A DNA stretch of 64,000 bases, from contig NZ_JAAABL010000001.1 of the NCBI RefSeq assembly GCF_009900765.1, forward strand, positions 124,001-188,000, read 5' to 3'. The notes under the pieces are model-generated. The model had not been told where the DNA came from, searched no databases, and saw nothing but the letters and a program-made list of their open reading frames with translations. Positions 24,198-32,098 of the stretch are shown piece by piece; position 1 is the stretch's first letter, and each line of letters starts with the position of its first letter. The position numbers and the translations under genes are program-made. This DNA comes from Rhodovarius lipocyclicus (GTDB lineage: Bacteria > Pseudomonadota > Alphaproteobacteria > Acetobacterales > Acetobacteraceae).

Positions 24198-26068
24198 CAC
24201 GCCTCCTCAGGGGCCATGGTTTCCCAGAACGATTTTGCCGTAGAGGCCGGCGCCGCCCCGGTGGCCGCTCCCACCGCCATGGCGAGGGCCACCACGGCAT
24301 CGATGCGGTTGGTCGCCTTGCGCTTGCTGAACCAGCGGTTGTCGAAGGGATCCGTCTCCGTTACCGCGGACATGCAAGCGGAGATCAGGACCGGCGACCG
24401 GCGCAGGCGAATACGGCCATCCAGGATCAGCGCCTCCAGCGCCGCGACGCTGCCAGGCATCCAGAGCCCCTGTGGCGGCTCGCGCCCTTCGCGACGCGCT
24501 GCTTCCAGCTCCTCATCGGGCACCTTCGCTCGGCGCTTACCGCCCTGCGGATGCTCGATCTGCGGCACGGTGACGCCCAGCGCGTCGAGCTCATCCTCGA
24601 GCTTGCGATAGCTGTACCGGTCATAGGCCAGCGCCTTCACGCGATACTCAGCGTCAGCTTCCGCGACCCGCGCCGCCACGAAATCCAGCCTGATCTGCTT
24701 CCCGTCCGGGGCGTTCAGCCAGCCATCACGGACCCACACGTCATAGGGCGCCTGATCCCGCAGGGCCCGCTCGCTCACCGTGTCGCCCGGCGTCCAGGCC
24801 TCGACCCATGCGTCGAAGGTGGGCAGCAGCTTCACCTCGCCGTCGGCGCTGGCCCGCTCCACCTCGCCGGTCGGAACCACGAAGGCCAGGGCCGTGAGAT
24901 CCTGCGAGCCCGAAAGGTCCGCACCAAGGAAGATGTCGCAGCCGCCGAATTCCTCTGGCTCGAAGTCATCCAGGCAGGCCTCCAGCGCGGGCCGGGCCAT
25001 CCAGGCAGTTTCAGCGTCGGTCCAGACGCAGAAGTGCAGACGAAGGATGCCGTTCAGCTTGCCGGGCAGCTGCTTGGCCTGCTTCACGACGCCGGCCAGG
25101 TACTCCTCGGTGATCGTGACGCCGAGCAGCGGGTTGGCCTTCGCCCAGCACGCCGGGCTCTCCAGCGGGTCATCGCCCGGATCGAGTGCGCAGACGTAGC
25201 TGAAGGTGGTGTCGTCTATCGCCTCGCCGACATAGGTGAAGGCCTCGTCCGGCGTGGCAGTGCCGGCCGCCACCCTGACCGCGTGCTGGTGCTCCTCCCA
25301 GCAGACTGAGTTTCGGTCGGAGCCGCTGTTGGTGATCATGAACAGCAGCGGCTGGCGGCGGAATTTGAAGCCGCGCTCCAGCATCTCCATGATCGTGCGG
25401 TCGGGGTGCTCATGCACCTCATCGCACAGAGCAAAATGCGGCCTGGGGCCCGAACCGGTCTTGCCGGCATCCTTCGAGATCGGCCGGAAGAAAGAGCCGC
25501 TTGCGTGGTGGGCGATGTTGAACTCACGCCCGAGGCCACCGGAAAATGCCAGGCGGCGTTCCAGCGCTGGTGACTTCCGAACCATCTTGCAAGCGTCCTG
25601 GAACAGGATGGTTGCCTGCTCCTTCTTCGCCGCTGCCGCGTAAATCTGTGCTCCACCCTCGCCATCGGCAGTCATGCCGTAGAGGCCGATGCCGCCGGCA
25701 AGCGGCGATTTCCCGTTCCCTTTGCCCTGCTCGATGTACGCGCGGCGAAAGCGGCGGGTTCCATCAGCACGGCGCCAGCCGAACACCGACCCGATGATGA
25801 ACGCCTGGGACGGGTGCAGTTGCAGGGGCCGCCCCTCGAATTGGCCCTCCGAGAGCTTCAGCACGCCCTCGAACCAGCCGATCACCTTCTCGGCCTCAGC
25901 CTCATCATAGCGCAGGCCCCGCTCCGAACCCGCCGTCAGATCGTCCAGATGCCGGCGGCAGGCGTTCCGCACATGCGGGCCGGCGACCAACTTTCCGGCC
26001 ACCACCTCCTGCGCATAGGCGGTGGCACGGTCAGTTGAAGAAGCGCTCGTCCGGGTCTTTGTCCTCAT
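24197..26068 (-). CDS. Terminase large subunit
   Basis: A 623-aa packaging motor. The N-terminal ATPase has a Walker A-like QGKGNGKS, preceded by RRAYIEQ, a Walker B/catalytic ALCDEVHEH and a coupling MITNSGSDRNS. The C-terminal nuclease half has acidic clusters (DIFLGADLSGSQDLTALAF; AYDRYSY; ATNRIDAVVALAMA) expected for an RNase-H fold. It fits the Terminase_1 (HK97/P27) type used by cos phages. It overlaps the small subunit gene by 38 bp. Confidence 0.95.
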   Translation of the reverse strand: MRTKTRTSASSTDRATAYAQEVVAGKLVAGPHVRNACRRHLDDLTAGSERGLRYDEAEAEKVIGWFEGVLKLSEGQFEGRPLQLHPSQAFIIGSVFGWRRADGTRRFRRAYIEQGKGNGKSPLAGGIGLYGMTADGEGGAQIYAAAAKKEQATILFQDACKMVRKSPALERRLAFSGGLGREFNIAHHASGSFFRPISKDAGKTGSGPRPHFALCDEVHEHPDRTIMEMLERGFKFRRQPLLFMITNSGSDRNSVCWEEHQHAVRVAAGTATPDEAFTYVGEAIDDTTFSYVCALDPGDDPLESPACWAKANPLLGVTITEEYLAGVVKQAKQLPGKLNGILRLHFCVWTDAETAWMARPALEACLDDFEPEEFGGCDIFLGADLSGSQDLTALAFVVPTGEVERASADGEVKLLPTFDAWVEAWTPGDTVSERALRDQAPYDVWVRDGWLNAPDGKQIRLDFVAARVAEADAEYRVKALAYDRYSYRKLEDELDALGVTVPQIEHPQGGKRRAKVPDEELEAARREGREPPQGLWMPGSVAALEALILDGRIRLRRSPVLISACMSAVTETDPFDNRWFSKRKATNRIDAVVALAMAVGAATGAAPASTAKSFWETMAPEEA

Positions 26069-26411
26069 CATCCGGAAGATTCACCTTGCTGGCATCGGCC
26101 GGCGTGGCGCCGATCTGGCCCAGGCACTGGCGCAGGAGGTTGAGGGCCTGGACGCCCACATCGGCACCGCTCATCAGCCGTGCTCGGATTGTCACCGCGA
26201 TCTCAATCACCGCGCGGTGACTGTGGTTCAACCAGGGCACCTCGGCGACGAACAGCCACCAGACCTGGGCTTGTTCCGGGGTCATCCAGGAAGGTGGATC
26301 ACCAATGGCGGCATCGATCTTCGGGGGCTTGCGACCGGCATGGCGGCCGGGGTCTTTCAGGACGGCGGCGGATACCTCGGCTTTGGCCTTTGGCAGCCTC
26401 GGCTTAGGCAT
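26031..26411 (-). CDS. Terminase small subunit
   Basis: A 126-aa DNA-recognition subunit. It is Pro/Lys-rich at the start (PKPRLPKAKAE), with KPPKIDAAIGDPPSWMTPEQAQVWW and a helical core ending in an acidic tail (LPDDEDKDPDERFF), similar to P27-type small terminases. The place between HNH nuclease and large terminase is standard. Confidence 0.8.
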   Translation of the reverse strand: MPKPRLPKAKAEVSAAVLKDPGRHAGRKPPKIDAAIGDPPSWMTPEQAQVWWLFVAEVPWLNHSHRAVIEIAVTIRARLMSGADVGVQALNLLRQCLGQIGATPADASKVNLPDDEDKDPDERFFN

Positions 26412-26508
26412 TGATAGCCCTCAACATTTGAATTGCGGATGCGTGAAAAGACTTGCCCACACGGTCTAGACCCCCTGCCCGCCCAGAGATTGGACACCCC
26501 CCGGGGGG
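26412..26508. other. Candidate cos region with GC palindrome
   Basis: The short gap between the HNH gene and the small terminase holds a perfect 14-bp palindrome ACCCCCCGGGGGGT (26496-26509), preceded by an AT-richer stretch. HK97-type phages with an HNH gene next to terS have cos here and need HNH plus terminase to cut it. Proposed as cos from position and symmetry only; an alternative is a simple terminator or attenuator. Confidence 0.4.
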
Positions 26509-27261
26509 TCAGGCGGGCGGCAGGCCATCGCGCCGCCTAGCCTTTGGCCCTGTCTTTCCCCTGCCTTCTGTCAGTGCCCGCTCGAGCGACCAACCGCTGA
26601 GAAGCCTGGCCGCGAGGGCGTTGCGTGATATCCCAATCCGTGCTGCCCACTGCGCTCTGGATAGGCGCTCGCCCTGAAACTCTACCAGCACACCCGGCTT
26701 CGCACGCAGCGCGGCAACAACCTTGTCATGCCCTCGCCACTGGTTGCAGGTCGGACAAGCCGCCGCGAGATTGCTCAGCCGGTTGTTCGAGCGGTCATCA
26801 TCCAGGTGGTCGACGTGCATCGAGCTGTAGTCGACATCCTTCCCGCAGACATGGCAGCTGAACGGGCCTTCGCCATGCGCATCGAAGAAAACTCTGCGGT
26901 GCTGATAGGCATATCGCGGTGAGCCAGGCGTCGTCATGGCGTGACCAGGTCGATGCTCGACCACATAGCCGTGCGTATGGTGCCGGGTCGGTTTGGCCGG
27001 GCGCGCCGGCAGGGGGTTCACATCGCCACGACGACGAATACGGTAGTAATGCATCTCGCAGAATGCAGCTGTGGGAGATCTCGACTGACGACCGCAACCC
27101 TGGACCTTGCAGCCACTGAGGTTGAGGGGCCTGGCTACATACTCGGGATCGCCATGCTTCCAATAGCGCTGATAATGAGCGCCGCACCAATTCCGCCTGG
27201 CCACTGGAGAGAGACATCCGTCGACGGCGCATACTCGACCGCGTAGCTTGTCGTCAGCCAT
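26509..27261 (-). CDS. HNH endonuclease with zinc-binding N-terminus and C-terminal HTH (homing type)
   Basis: A 250-aa protein. Two Cys/His modules at the start (CAVDGCLSP..CGAHY; CKVQGCGRQ..CEMHY) probably bind zinc. The HNH core is at about 140-185: CHVCGKDVDYSSMHVDHLDDDRSNN, then NLAAACPTCN. A C-terminal helix-turn-helix (WAARIGISRNALAARLLSGWSLERAL) is typical of free-standing homing endonucleases. It may be a selfish insertion between the packaging HNH gene and terS, or take part in cos cutting. Confidence 0.8.
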   Translation of the reverse strand: MADDKLRGRVCAVDGCLSPVARRNWCGAHYQRYWKHGDPEYVARPLNLSGCKVQGCGRQSRSPTAAFCEMHYYRIRRRGDVNPLPARPAKPTRHHTHGYVVEHRPGHAMTTPGSPRYAYQHRRVFFDAHGEGPFSCHVCGKDVDYSSMHVDHLDDDRSNNRLSNLAAACPTCNQWRGHDKVVAALRAKPGVLVEFQGERLSRAQWAARIGISRNALAARLLSGWSLERALTEGRGKTGPKARRRDGLPPA

Positions 27262-27329
27262 TCTTCGATCCTTCAAATCGAGATTGGTTAGGCCTGAGAA
27301 GGTGCTGGAACACCTGTCTCAGGCCGCAT

Positions 27330-27626
27330 CTAGTGAGATGGCTTCTCGGGCCATCCGTCCGCTCCGATCGGGCATTGCCGTGAAGGCTTGTTGCCGAAAC
27401 CGCCATCGTGCAGCGCTGTTTTGCGGGCATGACACCCGGGGCAAATTGAAGCGGTGTTCGCGAGCGTGTCGGCTCCACCTTTTGAACGAGGAATGATGTG
27501 GTCCGCATGCGTCGCCCGATTGGTGCAGCCCGGGACCACGCAGCGGTGCTGGTCACGCTGAAGGCAGGCGTGGCGCAGCCGGAACCACGCCTTGCTGCGG
27601 TAGAAGGGATCGACCTGCTTTCCCAT
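27330..27626 (-). CDS. Small HNH endonuclease of the packaging module
   Basis: A 98-aa HNH protein: FYRSKAWFRLRHACLQRDQHRCVVPGC, then THADHIIPRSKGGADTLANTASICPGCHARKT, with paired Cys for zinc and the His-Asn-His residues. This compact type lies beside terS in HK97-like phages and is needed with terminase for specific cos cleavage. The start touches the NusG-like stop by one base. Confidence 0.85.
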   Translation of the reverse strand: MGKQVDPFYRSKAWFRLRHACLQRDQHRCVVPGCTNRATHADHIIPRSKGGADTLANTASICPGCHARKTALHDGGFGNKPSRQCPIGADGWPEKPSH

Positions 27627-28294
27627 CAGACTTCGGCCCGCCGGATGTTGCGCCTGGGCACGATGACCTCGCGCTGGATGCCGAGCATGGTCATGAGCAC
27701 AGCGACGCGCTCGGGCCCATGGTCGCCGCGGAGCAGACCGCCGAAGCCGTTGAACAGGCCATCCACGATCAGCACGCTGTCGCCCGGCTGCATCTCCAAC
27801 AGGCTGTCCGGGGTCTCATCGATGACCTTGTCGCATCCGCCGGCACGCTGGATCAGACGCTCGACCTCCCCGATTGGAGCGGCGGCAGGCGGGCGCCCAT
27901 CATAGGCGCCGAGCATGCCTACCACCTCATCGATCGCCTGGATCGGGCCCCAGCTGCGGCGCCGGATGTCGAGCTTGACGAACAGGTAGCCGGGAAAGAG
28001 CGGCGTGATCACGTCGTCACGGCGAGGGCGGCGCAGGATGTAACGGGGCCAGTGGGTCTGGAAGCCGAGGCGCCGGATCTTCAGCCGGGCGGTGGGCGCT
28101 TCGTGGGCCTTGTGGTGGACGGCGTACCAACGCTCGCTGTGCGTCGCACCGGAGGAGCCAGGGGCTCGCTCCAGTGGGTCAGTGCCGCGCCCGGCATCTG
28201 GCGAAGAAACGGGGCCGGCCGTGCCCTGCCCGATACTCTTCGTCTGGATCGCGTCTACCGCGACGGGATTCGTCGCGTCAAGCGAGTTCGGCAT
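27626..28294 (-). CDS. NusG/RfaH-like transcription factor encoded by the phage
   Basis: A 222-aa protein. After a variable leader (about 1-53), the NGN domain is clear: RWYAVHHKAHEAPTARLKIRRLGFQTHWPR and TPLFPGYLFVKLD. A KOW-type C-terminus follows (MQPGDSVLIVDGLFNGFGGLLRGDHG, VLMTMLGIQREVIVP). Such proteins bind RNA polymerase and reduce pausing or termination of a target operon. It is encoded just before the packaging and head genes, so it is a good candidate late-gene antiterminator. Overlaps the upstream gene by 17 bp. Confidence 0.82.
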   Translation of the reverse strand: MPNSLDATNPVAVDAIQTKSIGQGTAGPVSSPDAGRGTDPLERAPGSSGATHSERWYAVHHKAHEAPTARLKIRRLGFQTHWPRYILRRPRRDDVITPLFPGYLFVKLDIRRRSWGPIQAIDEVVGMLGAYDGRPPAAAPIGEVERLIQRAGGCDKVIDETPDSLLEMQPGDSVLIVDGLFNGFGGLLRGDHGPERVAVLMTMLGIQREVIVPRRNIRRAEV

Positions 28295-28607
28295 GCTCGC
28301 TCCCTTCCAGCGGCGGGCCGCTGCGCGGTATCACGGCGAAGGCCTGGAAATCGCTGCCGGGCATGACGTTGATAACGACGGCGTCGCGCGGGCTCCAGAC
28401 CAAGTGGCGGCGGAGCATGTCCACTTCGACCAGCCATTCCTCGGTGCGGCCGTTCGGGCCGGTGCGGGTAGCGACCAGAAGCGCGCTGCGATCAAGGATG
28501 GCCATGACGGCGGCCAGCCAGCGCCCGCGGGAGAAGTCGCGGCCGTGGTGGTGGGCCATGCGGTCGCGGGCGAAGCGGGTGACGCCAGGGATGGTGTCGC
28601 TGTTCAT
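28278..28607 (-). CDS. Hypothetical phage protein (109 aa)
   Basis: Unknown family. It contains RDRMAHHHGRDFSRGRWLAAVMAILDRSALLVATR and a C-terminal RDAVVINVMPGSDFQAFAVIP. The ATG overlaps the preceding stop by 4 bp, and its end overlaps the NusG-like start, so it is part of the same operon. No function assigned. Confidence 0.6.
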   Translation of the reverse strand: MNSDTIPGVTRFARDRMAHHHGRDFSRGRWLAAVMAILDRSALLVATRTGPNGRTEEWLVEVDMLRRHLVWSPRDAVVINVMPGSDFQAFAVIPRSGPPLEGSEHAELA

Positions 28608-29341
28608 GCCCCGATGCTCCGGGCGTATTCGGCAGCTTCCGGGAACTGGCGCTCCAGCGAGGCAAGGCGGATGGCCGCTGCCTCGGCCCCGAGGCCTCCG
28701 CGCTCCACGGTCTGCCGATAACCCGCGATCATCTGCCACGGCTCCAGGGAGCGGCCCGGCCGGGCGATACCGCGGGCAGCAATCGTCTCGGCACGAACCT
28801 CTGCCCGCAGGGCCTGCGCCTTAGCCAGGCAGGCAGCGGCCTCAGCCTCGCGCTGCTCCGGGGTCAGCACCGGACGCTCGGGCTGGCGCGGGGCCCTGGC
28901 CATGCGCTCCAGCGCCATGACCTCGGCTCGGATGGCCTTGGCTTCGGGCTCCAGCCATTCGGCCAGATCGGCGGCGGAGGGCCAGAAGGCGAAGCGGCGG
29001 CAGGCTTCGCGCTGTCGCTGGGCGGTCAGCAGCGACGCAGGGATCGTGGCCAGTGCCGCCGCGAGCACCGATGCGGCATCTCGGATCTGGTCCAGGTGCG
29101 GCGGGTTGCGGACGACTGCGGTGAGCGGCAGCAGCCAGCTGGTCCAGCGCTCCGGGGCGGCGGGCTCCAGCCGCGCCTGCGCGATGGGAAGCGCCTTCGC
29201 CGCCTCGCGGATCGTGGCGATGGGCAGGGCCTCGGTGCTGTCACCGGCGCTCCAGCGGCGGAGCACCGCATCGGCGGCCTGGGAGAGCTGGATCGGGGCG
29301 ACGGTGGGCGCGCTGGGGGGGCGAGTGGCGAGTTGGGTCAC
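28604..29341 (-). CDS. Hypothetical replication-module protein (245 aa)
   Basis: A helical protein rich in Ala and Arg. Residues about 110-135 include RREACRRFAFWPSAADLAEWLEP-like sequence, followed by an EQREAEAAACLAKAQALRAEV coiled stretch. The GTG at 29341 gives a 4-bp overlap with the DUF1376 gene stop and is preferred over longer frames. It lies directly after the DUF1376 protein and could work with it in replication. No family recognised. Confidence 0.55.
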   Translation of the reverse strand: MTQLATRPPSAPTVAPIQLSQAADAVLRRWSAGDSTEALPIATIREAAKALPIAQARLEPAAPERWTSWLLPLTAVVRNPPHLDQIRDAASVLAAALATIPASLLTAQRQREACRRFAFWPSAADLAEWLEPEAKAIRAEVMALERMARAPRQPERPVLTPEQREAEAAACLAKAQALRAEVRAETIAARGIARPGRSLEPWQMIAGYRQTVERGGLGAEAAAIRLASLERQFPEAAEYARSIGA

Positions 29342-30222
29342 TGGAGCGGGAACCCCTCGAGCTTCATCAGGGCCTGGGCGGCCGCGCTGCGGCGGCTGTG
29401 GGCATCGTCCCGCTGCGGGCCCGGTCGCGTTCCGAGCCGCCGGCCGATTGCGGCCTCGATCCAGCTCACGGGGTCGGCGGGGCGGTGCTGCTCGGCCTCG
29501 AACAGGACCGACCCGACCAGCGCGGCATCGTCGCCCGCCGCCTTGAGCCATCGGCCGAGCATGGGGCGGCAGCCCGGCGCGGGCTTGCCGGTGAGGCGCA
29601 CAGCCCGGGCCAGCCCTTCCCGGAACAGCTCCGTTCGGGCGTCAGGAGGGGGCTCTGCTGGTCCGGCAAACGGCAGCGTCGGCGCCGACGGCGCGCCCTC
29701 TGAGCGTAGCGAAGAGGTATCTACTGAAGGAGAAGATGGAGAAGGAGTAGAAGAGCCGTCACTTTTGGGGGGCTTTGGTGCGTCCTTTGGTGCTGCTTTA
29801 TGCCCACCCTCGGGTGCGCTTCCACCCCCACCAAACTTCCCGTTTTCACCCCGCACGATGCGGACATATTCGTCACGCACCATACGACTTGAGTACCAGA
29901 TGGGGCCAGGCTGGCTGGGCAGCAGCGTGACGGGCTCGCCCTCGCGCCGGCCGCTGCGAGGGGTGTAGATGAACGGCTCGCTGGAGCCGCTGTCGCAACC
30001 CTTCAGAACTCCCTTCTCCACCAGCTCCCGCAGAAGGCCGATGGGGCAGCCCAGGGCCTGAGCGATTTCCTTCAGGGTCCACGGCAGGGTACCGTAAATG
30101 TCGCTGTCGTGCATGAGGCACATGACCTCGATCCAGGCGCCTCGGGCGCCCCAGGAACACCTGCGAAGGTTGGCGCTGTTCCGCCAATTGTCCGGGTAGA
30201 ATTGGAAGGCCGGGCGCTTCAT
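29338..30222 (-). CDS. DUF1376 phage replication protein
   Basis: A 294-aa protein. Residues 1 to about 95 match DUF1376: FQFYPDNWRNSANLRRCSWGARGAWIEVMCLMHDSD, then LKEIAQALGCPIGLLRELVEKGVL (winged-helix like). A low-complexity Ser/Pro/Gly linker (about 125-180) follows, then a C-terminal helical domain (ADPVSWIEAAIGRRLG). DUF1376 proteins occupy the place of lambda O-type initiators in many phages. ATG 30222 overlaps the HNH gene end by 4 bp. Confidence 0.8.
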   Translation of the reverse strand: MKRPAFQFYPDNWRNSANLRRCSWGARGAWIEVMCLMHDSDIYGTLPWTLKEIAQALGCPIGLLRELVEKGVLKGCDSGSSEPFIYTPRSGRREGEPVTLLPSQPGPIWYSSRMVRDEYVRIVRGENGKFGGGGSAPEGGHKAAPKDAPKPPKSDGSSTPSPSSPSVDTSSLRSEGAPSAPTLPFAGPAEPPPDARTELFREGLARAVRLTGKPAPGCRPMLGRWLKAAGDDAALVGSVLFEAEQHRPADPVSWIEAAIGRRLGTRPGPQRDDAHSRRSAAAQALMKLEGFPLQ

Positions 30223-30770
30223 TCTCCCACCTCCTGCTTGCGGATCACGCCCCAGCAGATCCCGCAGAAATACCGGAAGGCGCGATGGCTGGGCTTCGTC
30301 ATGGAGCACTCAGCCGCGTCCAACACGGCGTGCACACCGAGCCTTTCGACGAATCGCTTCACGCTGATGAAGTCGGCTCGCTGCACAGGCCCCCGACCGG
30401 GAAAGAGGATGCCCATGACCTTCCAGGCCTCGCGCTCGATCCGTTCCCGGCGGGCGTTCATGACTTCTGCGTATCCGCGGAGCTGCTCTTCGCGCTCGGC
30501 CACCTCCGCCGCCCTCTCGGCCAAGGACTGCGGGACCAGCTCGAGCGATACGTTGGCTTTCCCACGATTGCAGGTGAAGCAGGCGGTGATCAGGTTGTCG
30601 GGTTCGTTCTCGCCGCCCAGCGCAACCGGTGTGATGTGATCGCACTCCAGCACGGCAGCCGGGGGATGCGCTCCGCAGTACTGGCAGGTGAAGCCGTCCC
30701 GCTTGAAAATGTCGAAGCGCAGCCGCGTCGAGAGCGGCTTACGAACGGAGGTGGCGGACGGCTCGGCCAT
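30219..30770 (-). CDS. HNH endonuclease
   Basis: A 183-aa protein with an N-terminal HNH nuclease: LRFDIFKRDGFTCQYCGAHPPAAVLECDHITPVALGGENEPDNLITACFTCNRGKAN, which holds the two CxxC zinc pairs and the HNH residues (quoted here as the span about residues 17-73). The C-terminal half is helical and basic. It stands between the RuvC-like and DUF1376 genes with 1-4 bp overlaps, so it may be a recombination or replication nuclease and not a homing gene. Confidence 0.82.
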   Translation of the reverse strand: MAEPSATSVRKPLSTRLRFDIFKRDGFTCQYCGAHPPAAVLECDHITPVALGGENEPDNLITACFTCNRGKANVSLELVPQSLAERAAEVAEREEQLRGYAEVMNARRERIEREAWKVMGILFPGRGPVQRADFISVKRFVERLGVHAVLDAAECSMTKPSHRAFRYFCGICWGVIRKQEVGE

Positions 30771-31240
30771 CAGGCGGCGCTCCTCATCTGCATGGGCCCG
30801 CGGTGCCGGGCGTATTCCCAGAGCGCCAGCGCGTCGCCGGCGTTGTCGTCGATGGCGGACCAGCCCTTGCGACGCACCCACGCCATCACGTCATCCTTCT
30901 TGGCGCGGCCGTTGCCGATGACGGCCTTACGCACGGTGCTGGCGCTGGCCTCCTGACAGGGGATGCTGAGCTGGTAGGCCCACATCTCCACGGCAGCGGC
31001 GAGGCCCAGCTGGATGCGGGCGGTGGCCGCGTGGGTCTGCGCGCCGGGAGGAAGCGGCGCTTCCATCACGACGCGGGTGAAGCGGCAGAGCTTGTGCAGG
31101 TCGTCCAGACAGTCCTGCAGGGCGGTGCCATAGGCGCCGATCCCATCGCCGCGCAGGTGCCAAACACCGGCGCGCGGCACGTCGCTGGGCTCCGCTGCCG
31201 CCCAGCCCGTGTGCGTCGAAAGGTCCAGCGCCAGCAGCAT
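30770..31240 (-). CDS. RuvC-like Holliday junction resolvase
   Basis: A 156-aa RNase-H-fold protein. LLALDLSTHTGWA has the first catalytic Asp, VVMEAPLPPG the Glu, and DDNAGDALALW the final Asp pair. The length is close to that of phage RuvC-type resolvases. It resolves branched DNA before packaging. ATG 31240 touches the stop of the preceding gene. Confidence 0.85.
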   Translation of the reverse strand: MLLALDLSTHTGWAAAEPSDVPRAGVWHLRGDGIGAYGTALQDCLDDLHKLCRFTRVVMEAPLPPGAQTHAATARIQLGLAAAVEMWAYQLSIPCQEASASTVRKAVIGNGRAKKDDVMAWVRRKGWSAIDDNAGDALALWEYARHRGPMQMRSAA

Positions 31241-31791
31241 CAGGCGGCGGCCTCGGCCTGGCCACGCTTCTTGCGGCCGCGGCTTCCGGTGCGGGCTTCC
31301 TCGTTCGGTCCCATGCGCGCGGCGATGGCGGCCTGACCCTCGAAATAGCCCACGTCCCACTTCTGGTGGAACAGCGAGCCGGGCTCATAGGGGTTGTCGT
31401 CGCGGTTGCCGCCGTTCTTCCCGTTGTCGTAGCCGGCCTCATGGGCAGCCCATTCGCGGTGCGCGGCGCTCTCCGATTCCTTGGGCCGCTCGGCGTCATC
31501 GGCGCCGAACAGCGCGCCCTGGAAGCCCAGGGGCTTGCCAATCCACTCGCCGATGCGGCTGGCGTCGCGGAACAGCATCTCCCGCTCGTCGTCGTCCATC
31601 TTCGACAGGCGGCCGTGGAAATCCATCGCCTTGAGGTTCACGCCCAGGCTCTCGAACCGCTTCCGGGCAGCGCGGATGGAGCCGATCACCTCATCCTTCT
31701 TCCTGGTGAGGTCACGCAGCTCCCGGTACGCCTGCATGTGCAGGTCCGGCGACGCATTCAACTTCGGCTTGGTCTCAACCTTCTCGGCCAT
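31240..31791 (-). CDS. Phage protein with C-terminal ribosome-modulation-factor-like segment
   Basis: A 183-aa protein. The N-terminal half is a helical segment (LRDLTRKKDEVIGSIRAARKRFESLGVNLKAM) similar in style to small nucleoid-type proteins. Residues about 115-155 (AAHEAGYDNGKNGG..DDNPYEPGS..WDVGYFEG) follow the RMF pattern GYxxGxxG...PY...WxxG(W/Y). RMF dimerises and silences 70S ribosomes. Whether this one touches ribosomes is unknown. The very C-terminus is basic. Confidence 0.6.
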   Translation of the reverse strand: MAEKVETKPKLNASPDLHMQAYRELRDLTRKKDEVIGSIRAARKRFESLGVNLKAMDFHGRLSKMDDDEREMLFRDASRIGEWIGKPLGFQGALFGADDAERPKESESAAHREWAAHEAGYDNGKNGGNRDDNPYEPGSLFHQKWDVGYFEGQAAIAARMGPNEEARTGSRGRKKRGQAEAAA

Positions 31792-31803
31792 GGGGCCTCC
31801 TGC

Positions 31804-31992
31804 TCAGCGGCGCTTGCCGCGCTTCGGGGATTGGTGCGGGATGGCCGCCGGCGGGATCAGGCGGCGCAGGCGCGCCTCGTCCATGGCCAGCTCGACGGCG
31901 GCATAGCGATACGAACCGCCATGGCGCAGCAGCACAGCCCGCGCGCGGTTCAGGTCGTCGGTGGTGATCTGCCGGGGCTCACCAGATGTCAT
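31804..31992 (-). CDS. Small basic protein, possible HTH (62 aa)
   Basis: Contains LNRARAVLLRHGGSYRYAAVELAMDEARLRRLIP, which could form a helix-turn-helix like Fis-type phage activators, and a basic tail (SPKRGKRR). GGAGG precedes ATG 31992. Overlaps the preceding TM peptide gene. The role is not known. Confidence 0.6.
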   Translation of the reverse strand: MTSGEPRQITTDDLNRARAVLLRHGGSYRYAAVELAMDEARLRRLIPPAAIPHQSPKRGKRR

Positions 31993-32098
31993 GGTGATCG
32001 TCCTCCGGCGGGAACGCGCAGGACCAGATGGCCCACCCCAGGGCAATGACACCGAGGAACGCACCGCACAGGAACAGCAGGGTGACGGCCTTCATCAT
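31979..32098 (-). CDS. Tiny membrane protein (39 aa)
   Basis: Single hydrophobic helix (VTLLFLCGAFLGVIALGWAIW) with a short acidic His-containing tail. The start overlaps the GP88-like stop by 4 bp (ATGATG) and its end overlaps the next gene by 14 bp, which argues for translation. Function unknown. Confidence 0.6.
   Translation of the reverse strand: MMKAVTLLFLCGAFLGVIALGWAIWSCAFPPEDDHHDIW

Noticed and set aside
21918-24611. Long plus-strand frame opposite capsid, protease and portal genes
   Set aside because: Shadow of GC-rich codons; the minus strand encodes recognisable HK97 proteins.
1004-26411. Structural cluster considered as a gene transfer agent
   Set aside because: DUF2163, NlpC/P60 and 3-TM holin resemble GTA parts, but integrase, att sites, immunity, HNH and replication genes show a true prophage.
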